Of a DNA stretch of 64,000 bases, positions 1 through 9,007 are shown piece by piece. The notes under the pieces are model-generated. The model had not been told where the DNA came from and ran no database searches. It saw only the letters and a list, made by a program, of their open reading frames with translations. Position numbers and translations under genes: made by a program. How positions within the stretch are numbered: the first letter of the stretch is position 1; each line of letters starts with the position of its first letter. Source of the stretch: Monomorium pharaonis (taxonomy: Eukaryota; Arthropoda; Insecta; Hymenoptera; Formicidae); assembly GCF_013373865.1 (NCBI RefSeq), contig NC_050467.1, positions 29,224,996 through 29,288,995 of the forward strand, written 5' to 3'.

Positions 1-785
1 TGGTCTGAAAAACAAACTTTACTATTGTTAAGTTCGTACAAACAATTCGATGAATTACTTATTACTGGAAATATAACACATAAGAAGTTCTGGAGTAACA
101 TTTGCAAAAGAATGTTACTAGCTTTACAGGGTTATACCTTTACAGTCCAGCAATGCATAAATAAAATGGATTCGCTAAAAAAGAAATATAAATATGTCAT
201 TGACCATAATGCCCAGAGTGGTAACGACAGAAAAACATGTGAACATTATGAAGTAAGTTTGTACCTCTATTACTTATTTAATATCAAGTATAATAAATTT
301 TTATAATTTTTATAATTTTAAATGTTACAGAATAAAAATTGTTTATTTGTATATGCACATTAGTTAAATATGTTTTACTTTTAATTTCTTTTGTTAATTA
401 GTTATTGGATGAGTTATTTCATAACAAAGCGTGGGTATCTCCATTGTCTGTGGCAGGATCAAATATTCCATTAGGTCAAATACAAGATAAAGAAAATAAT
501 GATAAACATAATTGTAGTAAGTTTGATACAAAATTATTTTTGTTTTCTTGCAAATAAATAGTGAAATTACTTTTATAATAACAGCAATTTTATTTTTAAA
601 TAGAACGACAAAAGCTTCAAGTGGAAGAAATGAAATTAGAATATTTAAAACAAGCAATGGAAGATAAACGTTTACGTAGAGAAGCAACAGAGCAATACCG
701 ACAGCAGAAACTTAAAGTTATCAATAAATTAGTACAATTATTAGAATCAAAAAAAGATACTGTTTGGGATTCGACGTTAACATAA
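1..785 (+). CDS. Myb/SANT-like DNA-binding protein, 3' exons (5' end outside window)
   Basis: Three exons can be joined: 1-252, 402-516 and 604-785, with GT donors at 253 and 517 and AG acceptors at 400-401 and 602-603. The phases agree across both introns and end at TAA 783-785. The first exon encodes a helical, Trp/Lys-rich segment (KFWSNICKRM, then CINKMDSLKKKYKYV) typical of the Myb/SANT-like (Myb_DNA-bind_4/MADF-like) family. The last exon is a charged, probably coiled-coil tail beginning KRQKLQVEEMKLEYLKQAM. In that family this layout is found in the DNA-binding partner protein of PIF/Harbinger transposons and in domesticated relatives. It is probably nuclear and binds DNA or a transposase. 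No stop interrupts the reading, so it may be functional. The start lies before the window. A HARBI1-like transposase lies convergently at 9683-11291, beyond a Gypsy insertion. Family call fairly sure; link to Harbinger inferred. Confidence 0.65.
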
Positions 786-827
786 TGTTTTCCGATAAAC
801 AAAAATATTTGTCTCTAGTCGTGAAAT

Positions 828-1624
828 TGTTATCGGGAATTCGTCATCTCATCTCGCCGAGCCGGAGCGTGGACCCGTGGATTTCACACGTCCACGCCGT
901 GATCGCGTGAGGTACCGGGCCGATCAGCTGCTTGCTCTTTCCCGATCTTCACCTCCTAACAACGAATATCGGGGGAGAGTAAGGCGCGTTACCGAATTTC
1001 GGCGCGAAGTTGAGTCAGTCTTGTGTCTGCTCTTGATCGCCAAGCCTCTCTCAATTCTCTAACGTTCATTACTCGGGGTATCCCTCGACTAGATTATCAA
1101 TTTCGAATCTCATTCACGTTTGAGTTAAGATCTTTCTATTATATTGTGAAAGTGTCGCGAAATCGCGAGTGCGCGGCGTGCGTTGTGACGTCGCGGGAAG
1201 CAACGGTGATCTCGTGTTCGCGATCGAACGTCTGCCTCGCGATTAGTTTTTCGGTCTCGTTCGCGCTCAAGATCTCCGTCCCGTTGGGGTGTCCTGACAA
1301 GCGCCCGGCAAGATATCCGCCGCGCAATTAAAGGCAGAAAGGACAACCGTTCGACCCGAAGATTTCCGATCGTTCATAATTGACTCGTCGTTCCCGCACG
1401 CTCGCGTCTTCCGCGATTCGCGCAAATTGTATGGTTAATTATTTAAGAAATAAATGGTGCTTCTGACTGTGAAAACCAATCCTGCCTGTTTTTCATTCGT
1501 GTTTGTGGAACCTCCAGCGAGTCCGCGGATTCGCGCAACACGTCCTCCGCGCTCAATTCTGAGCGGTTCCGGCCTCTAGCGCATCCGGTTGCCGTCGGCA
1601 AACGATTTCGCGCGCACAGATACA
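828..1624 (+). mobile_element. Probable solo LTR (BEL/Pao- or Gypsy-like)
   Basis: A GC-rich island begins TGTTATCGGG at 828 and ends near GATACA at 1624, inside AT-rich DNA. It has an arthropod initiator-like TCAGTC near 1015 and an AATAAA at about 1447, as expected of U3-R-U5. AAAT occurs directly before the start (824-827) and at 1624-1627, which would fit a 4-bp target duplication if the right end is at 1623. The end base is therefore ambiguous. There is no ORF of note; the small ORFs here are not convincing. Nothing shows its superfamily directly. Confidence 0.45.
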
Positions 1625-1886
1625 AATAATTAGTTTAAGATGGTTAAGGTTAAGGTTATACAAATTAAAATTAACAAAATAATTAGTTATTTTAAATGTT
1701 TTTTTAAAGACTGAATTTTTTTTTAAAGTACAGTATTATTAAATATAAAAAAGCTTATTGTATCGCATATTACTTCAAAGTGACTATTTTATTAATTTGT
1801 GATCTTAGGTAGTCACTTCAAAGTGACTATTTTACTAATTTGTGATTTTAGGTTGTACGAAAAAAAACTTTATTATTATGCGATTA
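1625..1886. repeat. AT-rich gap with a direct duplication of about 38 bp
   Basis: No gene is seen. A segment starting ACTTCAAAGTGACTATTTTA at 1772 is repeated at 1815-1852 with few changes. Each copy contains the short palindrome ACTTTGAAGT/ACTTCAAAGT. It ends at the target site of the Gypsy insertion. Confidence 0.6.
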
Positions 1887-1890
1887 AAGT

Positions 1891-2848
1891 TGTAACCGTG
1901 AATCGTGCTTGTAAATTATTAGCGCGGATAGCCGCGGGATTCAGGGTCCGGGCGGTGGACTTAGTGAATAAAGAGACGAGTATGACGTTCGGTTAACTAT
2001 GATTTATTATAACGATAATACCCTACGTTATTACAATATATGCCCTATTCTAATATTTACAGGTTCCCTACTCCAACAACTTATAACTAATATGTACAGG
2101 TAGCGCGAATGTCGTGATGTGCGAGCGCGTACGGTGCTCCGATTGGCCGTGGTGACGGTCGGTGTTTTATTGGCGGTCGCGGGCGGTCTTGCAGATCGCG
2201 GCGTTCGTGGCGGAATCGTTCTGCCGTGCGGCGTCTGTGTCGGCGGCGACGGTGCCGGGATTGGCCCCTTGCGTCGGTCGCGCCGGCGTCGTGCGGAGTG
2301 TCGCTATGTCGATCGGCCCGGCCCCGTGATTGGCTACGGCGGTGCGCGGCTGCGCGGTACTCGCGGTGCGGTAGACGGCGGAGCGCGTGCTTCGGCGGAG
2401 TCAGCTGTTTGTCGACATCAGCTGTTCGCGCGGTCGGTGATCATCTCGCGAGGATGATCTTCGCGGTGCCGGTTATCCCCTCACTCCGGGGTCCCCGGCG
2501 GTGGTGCGGAACCACTCACCTCGTGGTCGGGACGAGGATCGTGTCGGTGTGTCGCCGCTCACTCCGCGACTCGGGAGGCACTCACTTCGTGCCGGTGGGA
2601 TTTTAGGTTAGGTTCGCACTCAATCCGTGCTCCGGGAGGCCAGGCTCACTTCACCTGGAGGAAACGATCAGCTTAGTCCGCTGATCGGGAAGATCTGCCT
2701 TTTCTCGATCGGTGGAGGGTTTTTATACCCTCCACAGGATGACGAAAGGGGCAGGAGAGTAAGGAGCGGGGTGCCTACGCGAGGTAGAGGGTAACGGCCT
2801 CGTATGTTTTTACCGGCTTATCCCGGTCGCGGATAACGGCTCGTTACA
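1891..2848 (-). repeat. 3' LTR of the Gypsy element
   Basis: It starts TGTAACCGTG and ends GGCTCGTTACA (plus strand), giving TG..CA termini on both strands. It is 958 bp against 960 bp for the other LTR. Relative to that copy it lacks a 10-bp stretch near 2306 and has 8 extra bases near 2350. The ORFs read through it on the plus strand are composition artefacts. Confidence 0.95.
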
Positions 2849-2859
2849 CCTCCCCCTCG
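2849..2859 (-). promoter_or_regulatory. Polypurine tract of the Gypsy element
   Basis: On the minus strand the bases just before the 3' LTR read CCGAGGGGGAGG, a purine-rich tract directly abutting TGTAACGAGCC. This is where plus-strand DNA synthesis is primed in LTR retrotransposons. Confidence 0.8.
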
Positions 2860-2892
2860 GCAGATCCCGGCGCGAGCTAATTAATATTCATT

Positions 2893-3780
2893 TTATTTTA
2901 TTTTAAAGGTGCCATCGCGGGCGCGTCTTACAATAATCTTAAAGCCGTGAGCTTTGTGGCGGTACCGTTGCCCTGGCTTGATGCGGTCCCACGGGATGCT
3001 TCGTACTGCTTCCCCGTAGGGGGTGTAGTATCCCGCGGAGGGCCCGTCCGTAGGTGGTGTGGGCGGCGGAGTCGGCAATGGTGGCGCCGGCAGTGGCGGA
3101 GCGAACGGCGGTGGCGGTGTAGGCTCTGGCAGCGACATCGGTCTCGGCGAGGGAGGCGGCGTTGGTCGAGCCAAGGCAGGAGGTGGAGGCAGTGTTAACG
3201 GCAGTGGTACCGGTGGCAGCGGTGACACGGTTCGTGGCGGGTCCGCCGGTGGCGGCGGTGCTGTTGTCGGGGTGTCCGAGCGGTCATGGTCGGAGGCCAC
3301 TGGTAGCGCGGCGAGCAGCGGCGTCAGGTCCGGCAGCGGGGCGGATGGTTTCGGTACCGCTGGTGGTGGCGGTATGACGGAGGGCTCGACGGCTGTCGTT
3401 TTGGTCGTCCCGGTGGTGTCCCCGTCGTCGTCGTCGTCTAGGTCGGACAAGGAAGATCCGAACGTCCAAACTAGGATCTCACGGCGTGTGGCGGCGGCTG
3501 TCGGAGCGTCCTGCGCGTACAGTCGGTCCTGGCGGGAGCTGGTGGTTCGCTGCCGGATCGTTGCCGGTCGTCGGGGCCCTTGCAGTGGCGGTGGAGCTGG
3601 CGATGGGGCCTCCCCGGCTGCGACTGGTGATCGTACGCCGGCCCGGTTCTCCCGACGGGGACGGTCCTTTCCTGGCGGCCGTGCGGATGCTTCGAACGGG
3701 CGGCTGCTGACGGGCATCCTCGGCGGTCCGGTGATTGCCCGGGCGAGACGTTCGCGGAGCGTGCTTCGTTGTCGCACCAT
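2893..3780 (-). CDS. Third ORF of the Gypsy element, proline-rich protein of unknown function (295 aa)
   Basis: This ORF follows pol by about 60 bases and ends about 45 bases before the 3' LTR, in a different frame from pol. The N-terminal third is basic (Arg-rich, MVRQRSTLRERLARAI). The middle is a long proline/alanine low-complexity stretch with an acidic patch (DLDDDDDGD). The last 45 residues look folded and may be a small domain: YYTPYGEAVRSIPWDRI, then basic KIIVRRARDGTFKIK. Insect errantiviruses carry an envelope gene in this place, but here I see no signal peptide, no membrane span and no cysteine pattern, so it is not an env-like protein. It is probably a nucleic-acid-binding accessory protein, but that is a guess from composition. 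The plus-strand Gly-rich ORF over the same bases is a shadow. Confidence 0.6.
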   Translation of the reverse strand: MVRQRSTLRERLARAITGPPRMPVSSRPFEASARPPGKDRPRRENRAGVRSPVAAGEAPSPAPPPLQGPRRPATIRQRTTSSRQDRLYAQDAPTAAATRREILVWTFGSSLSDLDDDDDGDTTGTTKTTAVEPSVIPPPPAVPKPSAPLPDLTPLLAALPVASDHDRSDTPTTAPPPPADPPRTVSPLPPVPLPLTLPPPPALARPTPPPSPRPMSLPEPTPPPPFAPPLPAPPLPTPPPTPPTDGPSAGYYTPYGEAVRSIPWDRIKPGQRYRHKAHGFKIIVRRARDGTFKIK

Positions 3781-3842
3781 CGTGGACCACTGACTGTTCT
3801 CTTCCAGTCCGTATCGCCGCGTCTTTTATACTCTCGGTTTTG

Positions 3843-6599
3843 TTATTGCTCGTTGTCCGGGCACTCTTTTAAATCCTTGATGTGTATATTACCGAGGAGC
3901 CTATTGTTTTGATCGCGGAGTTCGACAATGACGGGCGAGATATATTTGTGTACGGTGTACGGGCCGGAGTATCGCGGCGCTAGTTTTCCCGCGAAGTTTT
4001 CGGAGCCTTTCGATAAAGGGTGTTCTCGCCGCATGACGTGTCTGCCGATCGCGGGTTTCCATTCTCGTCTTCGCAGATCGTAGTATCGGCTCTGGCGCGC
4101 GGTTGCCTCGTCTTGGCGTCGGGCGTCGATTTTGTAATCTTCCTGCAGTTTTTGAATTCGACGCAGTCGTTTGGCGGGCCTATCGGTCGGTTCGTTCGTT
4201 TCTTCTAGTCTTGCCTCGTGTTGGCTCCGTAACGTCCCTGGTGGCATTAGCTCTCGTCCATACGTCATCCAGGCGGGCGTGTATCCGGTGCTTTCGTGTA
4301 CTGCTGTGTTTGCTGCGAATACTAGTTGTGGTAAGCGTTGGTCCCATCGGCGATGATTGGTTCCCGTGAATTGCGCGACCATTGTTTTCAGGGTCCGGTT
4401 GGCGCGTTCTACGGGGTTGCACTGTGGTGAATACGGTGGTGTTTTGCGGTGCTCGATTCCCGCGCCGCTTAGTAATTCTCGGAACTCGCGGCTCTCGAAC
4501 TGTCGTCCGTTATCTGTGATGATACGCTTGGGGCAGCCATGTTGCGTCAGGATCCTCTCCTCGACGATCCGTGTGATGGCGGAAGCGGTGGCTTGCCGGA
4601 GCGGCTCGGCGATTAGCCATTTTGTGAAAATGTCTTGTGCCACTAGAATCCATGTATGCCCATTGGAGGACCTCGGTAGCGGGCCAATTAAGTCGACCGC
4701 GATGACAGTGCCCGGTGTATCTATTCGTGCGTGGTGCATTAACCCCGCGGTTTGTCGTTGCTGTGGCTTGTATTTTTGGCAATTCTGGCATCGGCGGACG
4801 TAGTTAGTGGCTTGTCTGAACATGCCCGGCCAGTAGTAGCGTTGCGCGAGTCTGGCGAGCGTCTTCGAAATGCCCAGGTGTCCGGCGGTGGCGGCGTCGT
4901 GGCACTCGGCCAGTACCTGGTTCCGGAGCGGTTGTGGGACGCAGAATTTCCAGGCGGAGTCGTCCGTGTCCTCCTCGGTGGAGTGTCTTTCATGGAAGTG
5001 CCGGTATAGATTGTCTCCTTCCATTCGGTAGTCCGAGTTTTTCTGTGGCTCGTCCCGTACCCTTTGTATCATGCGTTTGTACCACGCGCAGGTGTCCGCT
5101 GGTGTGAGGGCTGCGAGTTCTTGTCCCGGTGTTTCCCAACTCTCCTCCCCCTCGGCAAGAGGCTGGCGTGACAGGAGGTCCGGCACGTGGTTGAGCGCGC
5201 CTTTTCGGTATTCCACTGCGAAGTCGTGTTGCTGAAGTGCGACTGACCACCGGGCTAGGCGTCCGGTCGGGTTGTCCAGTGTCCGTAGCCAACGTAGAGA
5301 GAAGTGGTCCGTGATTACGCGGAAGCGGTAACCCTCAAGGTACGGTCGCATTTTCTCAATCCCCCACACTACTGCGAGACATTCTTTTTCCGTGGCGGAG
5401 TAGTGTTTTTCTGCTGGGCGTAATGTCCGGCAGGCATATGCGACCACCCGTTCCTCTTTGTCTATTTCCTGCGTGAGTACTGCGCCGAGTCCCACGTCGC
5501 TGGCGTCTGTCTGAAGTATGAAGGTGGCCGTGAAGTCCGGGCAGTGCAAAATCGGTGCGGTTGCCAGGTGTTTCTTGATTTTTTGGAATGCGGCTTCCTG
5601 GTGTGGTCCCCACTCCCAGCGATTCCCCTTCTTGAGTAGGTTGTTCAGCGGTGCGGCGGTGGTTGCGACGGCGGGAATGAAGCGGCGGTACCACGAGGTC
5701 ATTCCGAGGAAACGGCGGAGGGCGGGCAACCCCGTAGGTGGTGGAATGTCCAGGATGGCCTTCACTTTTTCGGGGTCGGTTCTTAGGCCTCTTCGGTCGA
5801 CTATGTGTCCCAGGTAGCGGAGGCTGGTCCTTGCGAACTGGCATTTGTCCGGGTTGATCTTTAGGTTGGCATTTAACAGTCGTTGTAGCACCTCCCGTAG
5901 GTTCTCCAGATGTTCTTTGAAGGTTCGTCCCAGGATCACGATGTCGTCAAGATATGCGAATGCCCTTGGTTCCATGTCGGGTCCGATGATTCGGTCCAGT
6001 AGTCTTTGGAAAGTGGCGGGTGCGGCGTGTAATCCAAACGGCATTACTCTGAACTGATACTGGCCCCTCCCGGGGATGGCAAAGGCTGTCATCGGTCGGC
6101 TTCCGGTGTGGAGAGGTATTTGCCAATACCCGTTTTTGAGGTCGATCGTGGATAGGTATCTCGCCTCCCGCAGTTGGTCTAATATGTGCTGTACTGGTGG
6201 GAGTGGATATGCGTCCCTTTCGGTTACCTCGTTCACTTTCCGGAAGTCTATGCAGAATCTGTAGCGGCCGTCTTTCTTTTTGGCTAGTACGATCCCGGAG
6301 TTCCATGGGCTGCTTGTTGCCTCTATGCAGCCCTCCTGGATCATGTTGTCGATTTCTTCATCGATGATCTTCTGCATTGCCGGGTTGTAGGTGCGGTATC
6401 GTTGGCGAATCGGCTCTTGTCCTGGTTTTAGGCGGATGCGGTGTTCCGTCAATGGGGTCGTTCCTCGGCATTGTGCGAATTTCGGCAGGTATTCTTGTAA
6501 CAGGTCTTGTAGCTTTCGTTGTTGGTCCTTCGAGCATTGTGATAGTCCCGTTGTCGCGGTTTCCGGTGTGTGCGGTTCTATGCTTGCTGCTTCCGGCAT
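3843..6599 (-). CDS. pol: Gypsy pol: reverse transcriptase, RNase H, integrase (918 aa)
   Basis: One open frame covers the replication enzymes of the element. The RT fingers/palm run from about residue 60 to 250, with the catalytic YLDD near residue 216 and the Gypsy signature FGLHAAPATFQ just before. RNase H follows at about 350-470 (TDASDVGLGAVL near 362, later TEKE and TDHFSL). Integrase has an HHCC zinc-binding region around 580-610 and a D,D-35-E core: D in AVDLIGP near 636, D in TDNGRQF near 696, E in NPVERANR near 731. A C-terminal region with RYSGPYTV and LRDQNN resembles the usual Gypsy integrase tail. All catalytic residues appear present and no stop interrupts it. It is in the same frame as the protease ORF and is separated from it by a single TGA at 6603-6605, with an ATG two codons later. 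Confidence 0.95.
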   Translation of the reverse strand: MPEAASIEPHTPETATTGLSQCSKDQQRKLQDLLQEYLPKFAQCRGTTPLTEHRIRLKPGQEPIRQRYRTYNPAMQKIIDEEIDNMIQEGCIEATSSPWNSGIVLAKKKDGRYRFCIDFRKVNEVTERDAYPLPPVQHILDQLREARYLSTIDLKNGYWQIPLHTGSRPMTAFAIPGRGQYQFRVMPFGLHAAPATFQRLLDRIIGPDMEPRAFAYLDDIVILGRTFKEHLENLREVLQRLLNANLKINPDKCQFARTSLRYLGHIVDRRGLRTDPEKVKAILDIPPPTGLPALRRFLGMTSWYRRFIPAVATTAAPLNNLLKKGNRWEWGPHQEAAFQKIKKHLATAPILHCPDFTATFILQTDASDVGLGAVLTQEIDKEERVVAYACRTLRPAEKHYSATEKECLAVVWGIEKMRPYLEGYRFRVITDHFSLRWLRTLDNPTGRLARWSVALQQHDFAVEYRKGALNHVPDLLSRQPLAEGEESWETPGQELAALTPADTCAWYKRMIQRVRDEPQKNSDYRMEGDNLYRHFHERHSTEEDTDDSAWKFCVPQPLRNQVLAECHDAATAGHLGISKTLARLAQRYYWPGMFRQATNYVRRCQNCQKYKPQQRQTAGLMHHARIDTPGTVIAVDLIGPLPRSSNGHTWILVAQDIFTKWLIAEPLRQATASAITRIVEERILTQHGCPKRIITDNGRQFESREFRELLSGAGIEHRKTPPYSPQCNPVERANRTLKTMVAQFTGTNHRRWDQRLPQLVFAANTAVHESTGYTPAWMTYGRELMPPGTLRSQHEARLEETNEPTDRPAKRLRRIQKLQEDYKIDARRQDEATARQSRYYDLRRREWKPAIGRHVMRREHPLSKGSENFAGKLAPRYSGPYTVHKYISPVIVELRDQNNRLLGNIHIKDLKECPDNEQ

Positions 6600-6602
6600 T
6601 GA

Positions 6603-7145
6603 TCAATGAAAGCCTGCCTTGCGTAGGAGTATTATGCCAGCTATCACGTCCGGAGCCATTCCGGGTAGCACGTGGAACGTCTGCCGGCCTTTATACTGTC
6701 CCAGCCGGATTGGAATGTTGATTTCTTCCGTTATCTTGTTTGTTCGTCCGTCGGCCAGGAATACGGATGCGGTGATGGACCGGCTGTGTCCGTGTGGTCT
6801 GATTTTATCTGCCGTCTCTTCTGAGATGTATGATAGAACGGCTCCGCAGTCCAGGAGCGCGGTGTGGGGCTGTCCTGCCAGTCTGATCATCCCCCGCGGT
6901 CGCGGGTCGTTCGGATTGCGGCGGGGGTCTACGCTCGGAAGGTGCGGTATTAGGCGTTTTCTTCTTCCGTGGCGGTTGCCGGCCGTGGTGCCCCCTTTGC
7001 TTCCTCGGCCCTGGTAGCGTTTCCCGGCGTCCCATGGCAGTTCCTTGTCAGAACGCCTTTTTTCCCGCACTGGGAGCAGAAAAGTTTTGGTGGTCTCTTG
7101 CAGAAACGGCGTGTGTGGCCGCGCTGGCCGCAGCCCCAGCAGCAA
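6603..7145 (-). CDS. Gypsy protease segment (retropepsin-like)
   Basis: This reading overlaps the end of gag in the -1 frame and continues to a TGA at 6603-6605. The retropepsin active site reads LLDCGAVLSYI, so the usual DTG/DSG triad is DCG here. A later stretch RLGQYKGRQTFHVLPGM with DVIAGIILL matches the flap and the C-terminal hydrophobic Gly motif of Gypsy proteases (often LIGxDxL). The first 60 residues overlap the gag zinc-knuckle region and are only translated if ribosomes shift frame; the ATG-like start is not meaningful. It would be made as a gag-protease fusion that cleaves the polyprotein during particle maturation. Confidence 0.75.
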   Translation of the reverse strand: MLLGLRPARPHTPFLQETTKTFLLPVREKRRSDKELPWDAGKRYQGRGSKGGTTAGNRHGRRKRLIPHLPSVDPRRNPNDPRPRGMIRLAGQPHTALLDCGAVLSYISEETADKIRPHGHSRSITASVFLADGRTNKITEEINIPIRLGQYKGRQTFHVLPGMAPDVIAGIILLRKAGFH

Positions 7146-7990
7146 TCTTGCGGACTGTACCCTGGTGATATGGCGGCGGTGGGGTTGGCGGTGGCTTTTG
7201 GCTTCTCCTTCCCTGGTCGGGCTGGCGGTTGATAGATTGCCTCATATCGGCGGGCACACTCGTAGTCGTCAGCGAGTTGTAATAGCCCTGGGAGGTCGGT
7301 GAAGTCGGCTCTCCGGATGTATAGGTGATATTCCGGTCGTAGATTCTGGTAAGTCCGCTCGAGCCGGTCCTCCGGGAGCATACGTCCGTGCCGGCGCATC
7401 AGCGTTTGTAGCGCGGTGACGTATTCCCGTGCTGTCTCGCTCGGGCCCTGGGTGCGGCGGGCGATGTCTGCTTCGAGCTCGAATCGTGTTCTGGAGGGTA
7501 CAAAGTATCGTCGGAAGTCTTCCTCGAATTCGGCCCATCCTTGCCACTCGTCTCGGTTATTGCGGTACCATAAAAGCGCTTGGTCCTTGAACAGCAGTGG
7601 GAGGCATCGTTGTAGCTGCGCGTGTGTCAGTGCGTAACTCAGGCGGAGGTCTTCGAGTCTCTCCAGGAAGGCGAGTCCGTCCTTCCCATCGAATTGACAC
7701 CCCCATTTGCGGACGGTGTCCAAGAGAGTGGTGGTGTCTGACAGTGTCCGGCTGCGCCGGGGTGTCCGTGGCGTCTGGGTCCCTTCGCGGACGGTTCCGC
7801 GGTCTTCCTCATCGCTACTCGTGTTGCTCTCGGCTTCCCCGGATGTCGCTTCGTTGGTTTGCACGAAGTCGATCAGGCGTGCCCGCATTTCGTCGCGGGT
7901 GCCCTCGGCGTTTAGTCCGCGGCGTTTTAATTCGCGAATTAACATGCTTTTCCTCAGGTGGTGAATCCATCCGGTCGCGGTCGGTTTCAT
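6950..7990 (-). CDS. gag: Gypsy Gag with N-terminal SAP domain and zinc knuckles (346 aa)
   Basis: The ATG at 7988-7990 lies about 30 bases after the primer-binding site. Residues 14-43 (IRELKRRGLNAEGTRDEM) fit a SAP helix-loop-helix, a DNA/chromatin-binding motif sometimes found in insect Gypsy Gags. A retrotrans_gag-type helical domain follows at about 85-250 (LLFKDQALLWYRNN, FRRYFVP). Near residue 284 there is a canonical CCHC knuckle, CWGCGQRGHTRRFC. A second knuckle at about 305 has valine in place of the histidine (CSQCGKKGVLTRNC), so its zinc binding is doubtful. Gag forms the particle and packages RNA. The protease ORF overlaps its last 65 codons in the -1 frame, with a run of six A (minus strand, about 7058-7063) as a possible slip site. 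Confidence 0.9.
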   Translation of the reverse strand: MKPTATGWIHHLRKSMLIRELKRRGLNAEGTRDEMRARLIDFVQTNEATSGEAESNTSSDEEDRGTVREGTQTPRTPRRSRTLSDTTTLLDTVRKWGCQFDGKDGLAFLERLEDLRLSYALTHAQLQRCLPLLFKDQALLWYRNNRDEWQGWAEFEEDFRRYFVPSRTRFELEADIARRTQGPSETAREYVTALQTLMRRHGRMLPEDRLERTYQNLRPEYHLYIRRADFTDLPGLLQLADDYECARRYEAIYQPPARPGKEKPKATANPTAAISPGYSPQDCCWGCGQRGHTRRFCKRPPKLFCSQCGKKGVLTRNCHGTPGNATRAEEAKGAPRPATATEEENA

Positions 7991-8023
7991 TCTCGCGGAA
8001 TACTCGTTTCTTTACTCACTCGA

Positions 8024-8041
8024 GTCCCTGTTCGGGCGCCA
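8024..8041 (-). promoter_or_regulatory. Primer-binding site complementary to tRNA-Lys
   Basis: Two bases from the 5' LTR the minus strand reads TGGCGCCCGAACAGGGAC, an 18-base complement of the 3' end of a tRNA-Lys of the kind used by several retroviruses and Gypsy elements. The match and its position are seen directly; use of this tRNA as primer is inferred. Confidence 0.9.
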
Positions 8042-8043
8042 TT

Positions 8044-9003
8044 TGTAACCGTGAATCGTGCTTGTAAATTATTAGCGCGGATAGCCGCGGGATTCAGGGT
8101 CCGGGCGGTGGACTTAGTGAATAAAGAGACGAGTATGACGTTCGGTTAACTATGATTTATTATAACGATAATACCCTACGTTATTACAATATATGCCCTA
8201 TTCTAATATTTACAGGTTCCCTACTCCAACAACTTATAACTAATATGTACAGGTAGCGCGAATGTCGTGATGTGCGAGCGCGTACGGTGCTCCGATTGGC
8301 CGTGGTGACGGTCGGTGTTTTATTGGCGGTCGCGGGCGGTCTTGCAGATCGCGGCGTTCGTGGCGGAATCGTTCTGCCGTGCGGCGTCTGTGTCGGCGGC
8401 GACGGTGCCGGGATTGGCCCCTTACGTCGGTCGCGCCGGCGTCGTGCGGAGTGTCGCTATGGTCGGCCGTGTCGATCGGCCCGGCCCCGTGATTGGCTAC
8501 GGCGGTGCGCGGTACTCGCGGTGCGGTAGACGGCGGAGCGCGTGCTTCGGCGGAGTCAGCTGTTTGTCGACATCAGCTGTTCGCGCGGTCGGTGATCATC
8601 TCGCGAGAATGATCTTCGCGGTGCCGGTTATCCCCTCACTCCGGGGTCCCCGGCGGTGGTGCGGAACCACTCACCTCGTGGTCGGGACGAGGATCGTGTC
8701 GGTGTGTCGCCGCTCACTCCGCGACTCGAGAGGCACTCACTTCGTGCCGGTGGGATTTTAGGTTAGGTTCGCACTCAATCCGTGCTCCGGGAGGCCAGGC
8801 TCACTTCACCTGGAGGAAACGATCAGCTCAGTCCGCTCATCGGGAAGATCTGCCTTTTCTCGATCGGTGGAGGGTTTTTATACCCTCCACAGGATGACGA
8901 GAGGGGCAGGAGAGTAAGGAGCGGGGTGCCTACGCGAGGTAGAGGGTAACGGCCTCGTATGTTTTTACCGGCTTATCCCGGTCGCGGATAACGGCTCGTT
9001 ACA
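8044..9003 (-). repeat. 5' LTR of the Gypsy element
   Basis: Almost identical to 1891-2848. Transcription of the element would start inside this copy and run leftward. It is followed by the AAGT duplication at 9004-9007. Confidence 0.95.
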
Positions 9004-9007
9004 AAGT

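Larger units (their letters stand above)
1887..9007 (-). mobile_element. Full-length Gypsy-type LTR retrotransposon with AAGT target duplication
   Basis: Two long terminal repeats (1891-2848 and 8044-9003) enclose gag, protease, pol and a third ORF, all on the minus strand. AAGT at 1887-1890 and again at 9004-9007 is a 4-bp target duplication. By eye the LTRs differ by about six substitutions and two short indels, so insertion is recent. The primer-binding site next to the 5' LTR and a purine tract next to the 3' LTR are both present. The order RT-RNaseH-integrase places it in the Ty3/Gypsy group. It interrupts the stretch between the Myb-like gene and the HARBI1-like transposase. Confidence 0.95.

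Noticed and set aside
2119..2606. ORFs of 112 and 126 codons (and their counterparts at 8272-8761)
   Set aside because: They lie inside the LTRs on the strand opposite to the element and reflect GC-rich composition.
2893..3780. Envelope gene of an errantivirus
   Set aside because: Position fits, but there is no signal peptide, transmembrane segment or cysteine pattern.
3059..3793. Glycine-rich plus-strand ORF of 244 codons
   Set aside because: It is the antisense shadow of the proline-rich third ORF of the Gypsy element.
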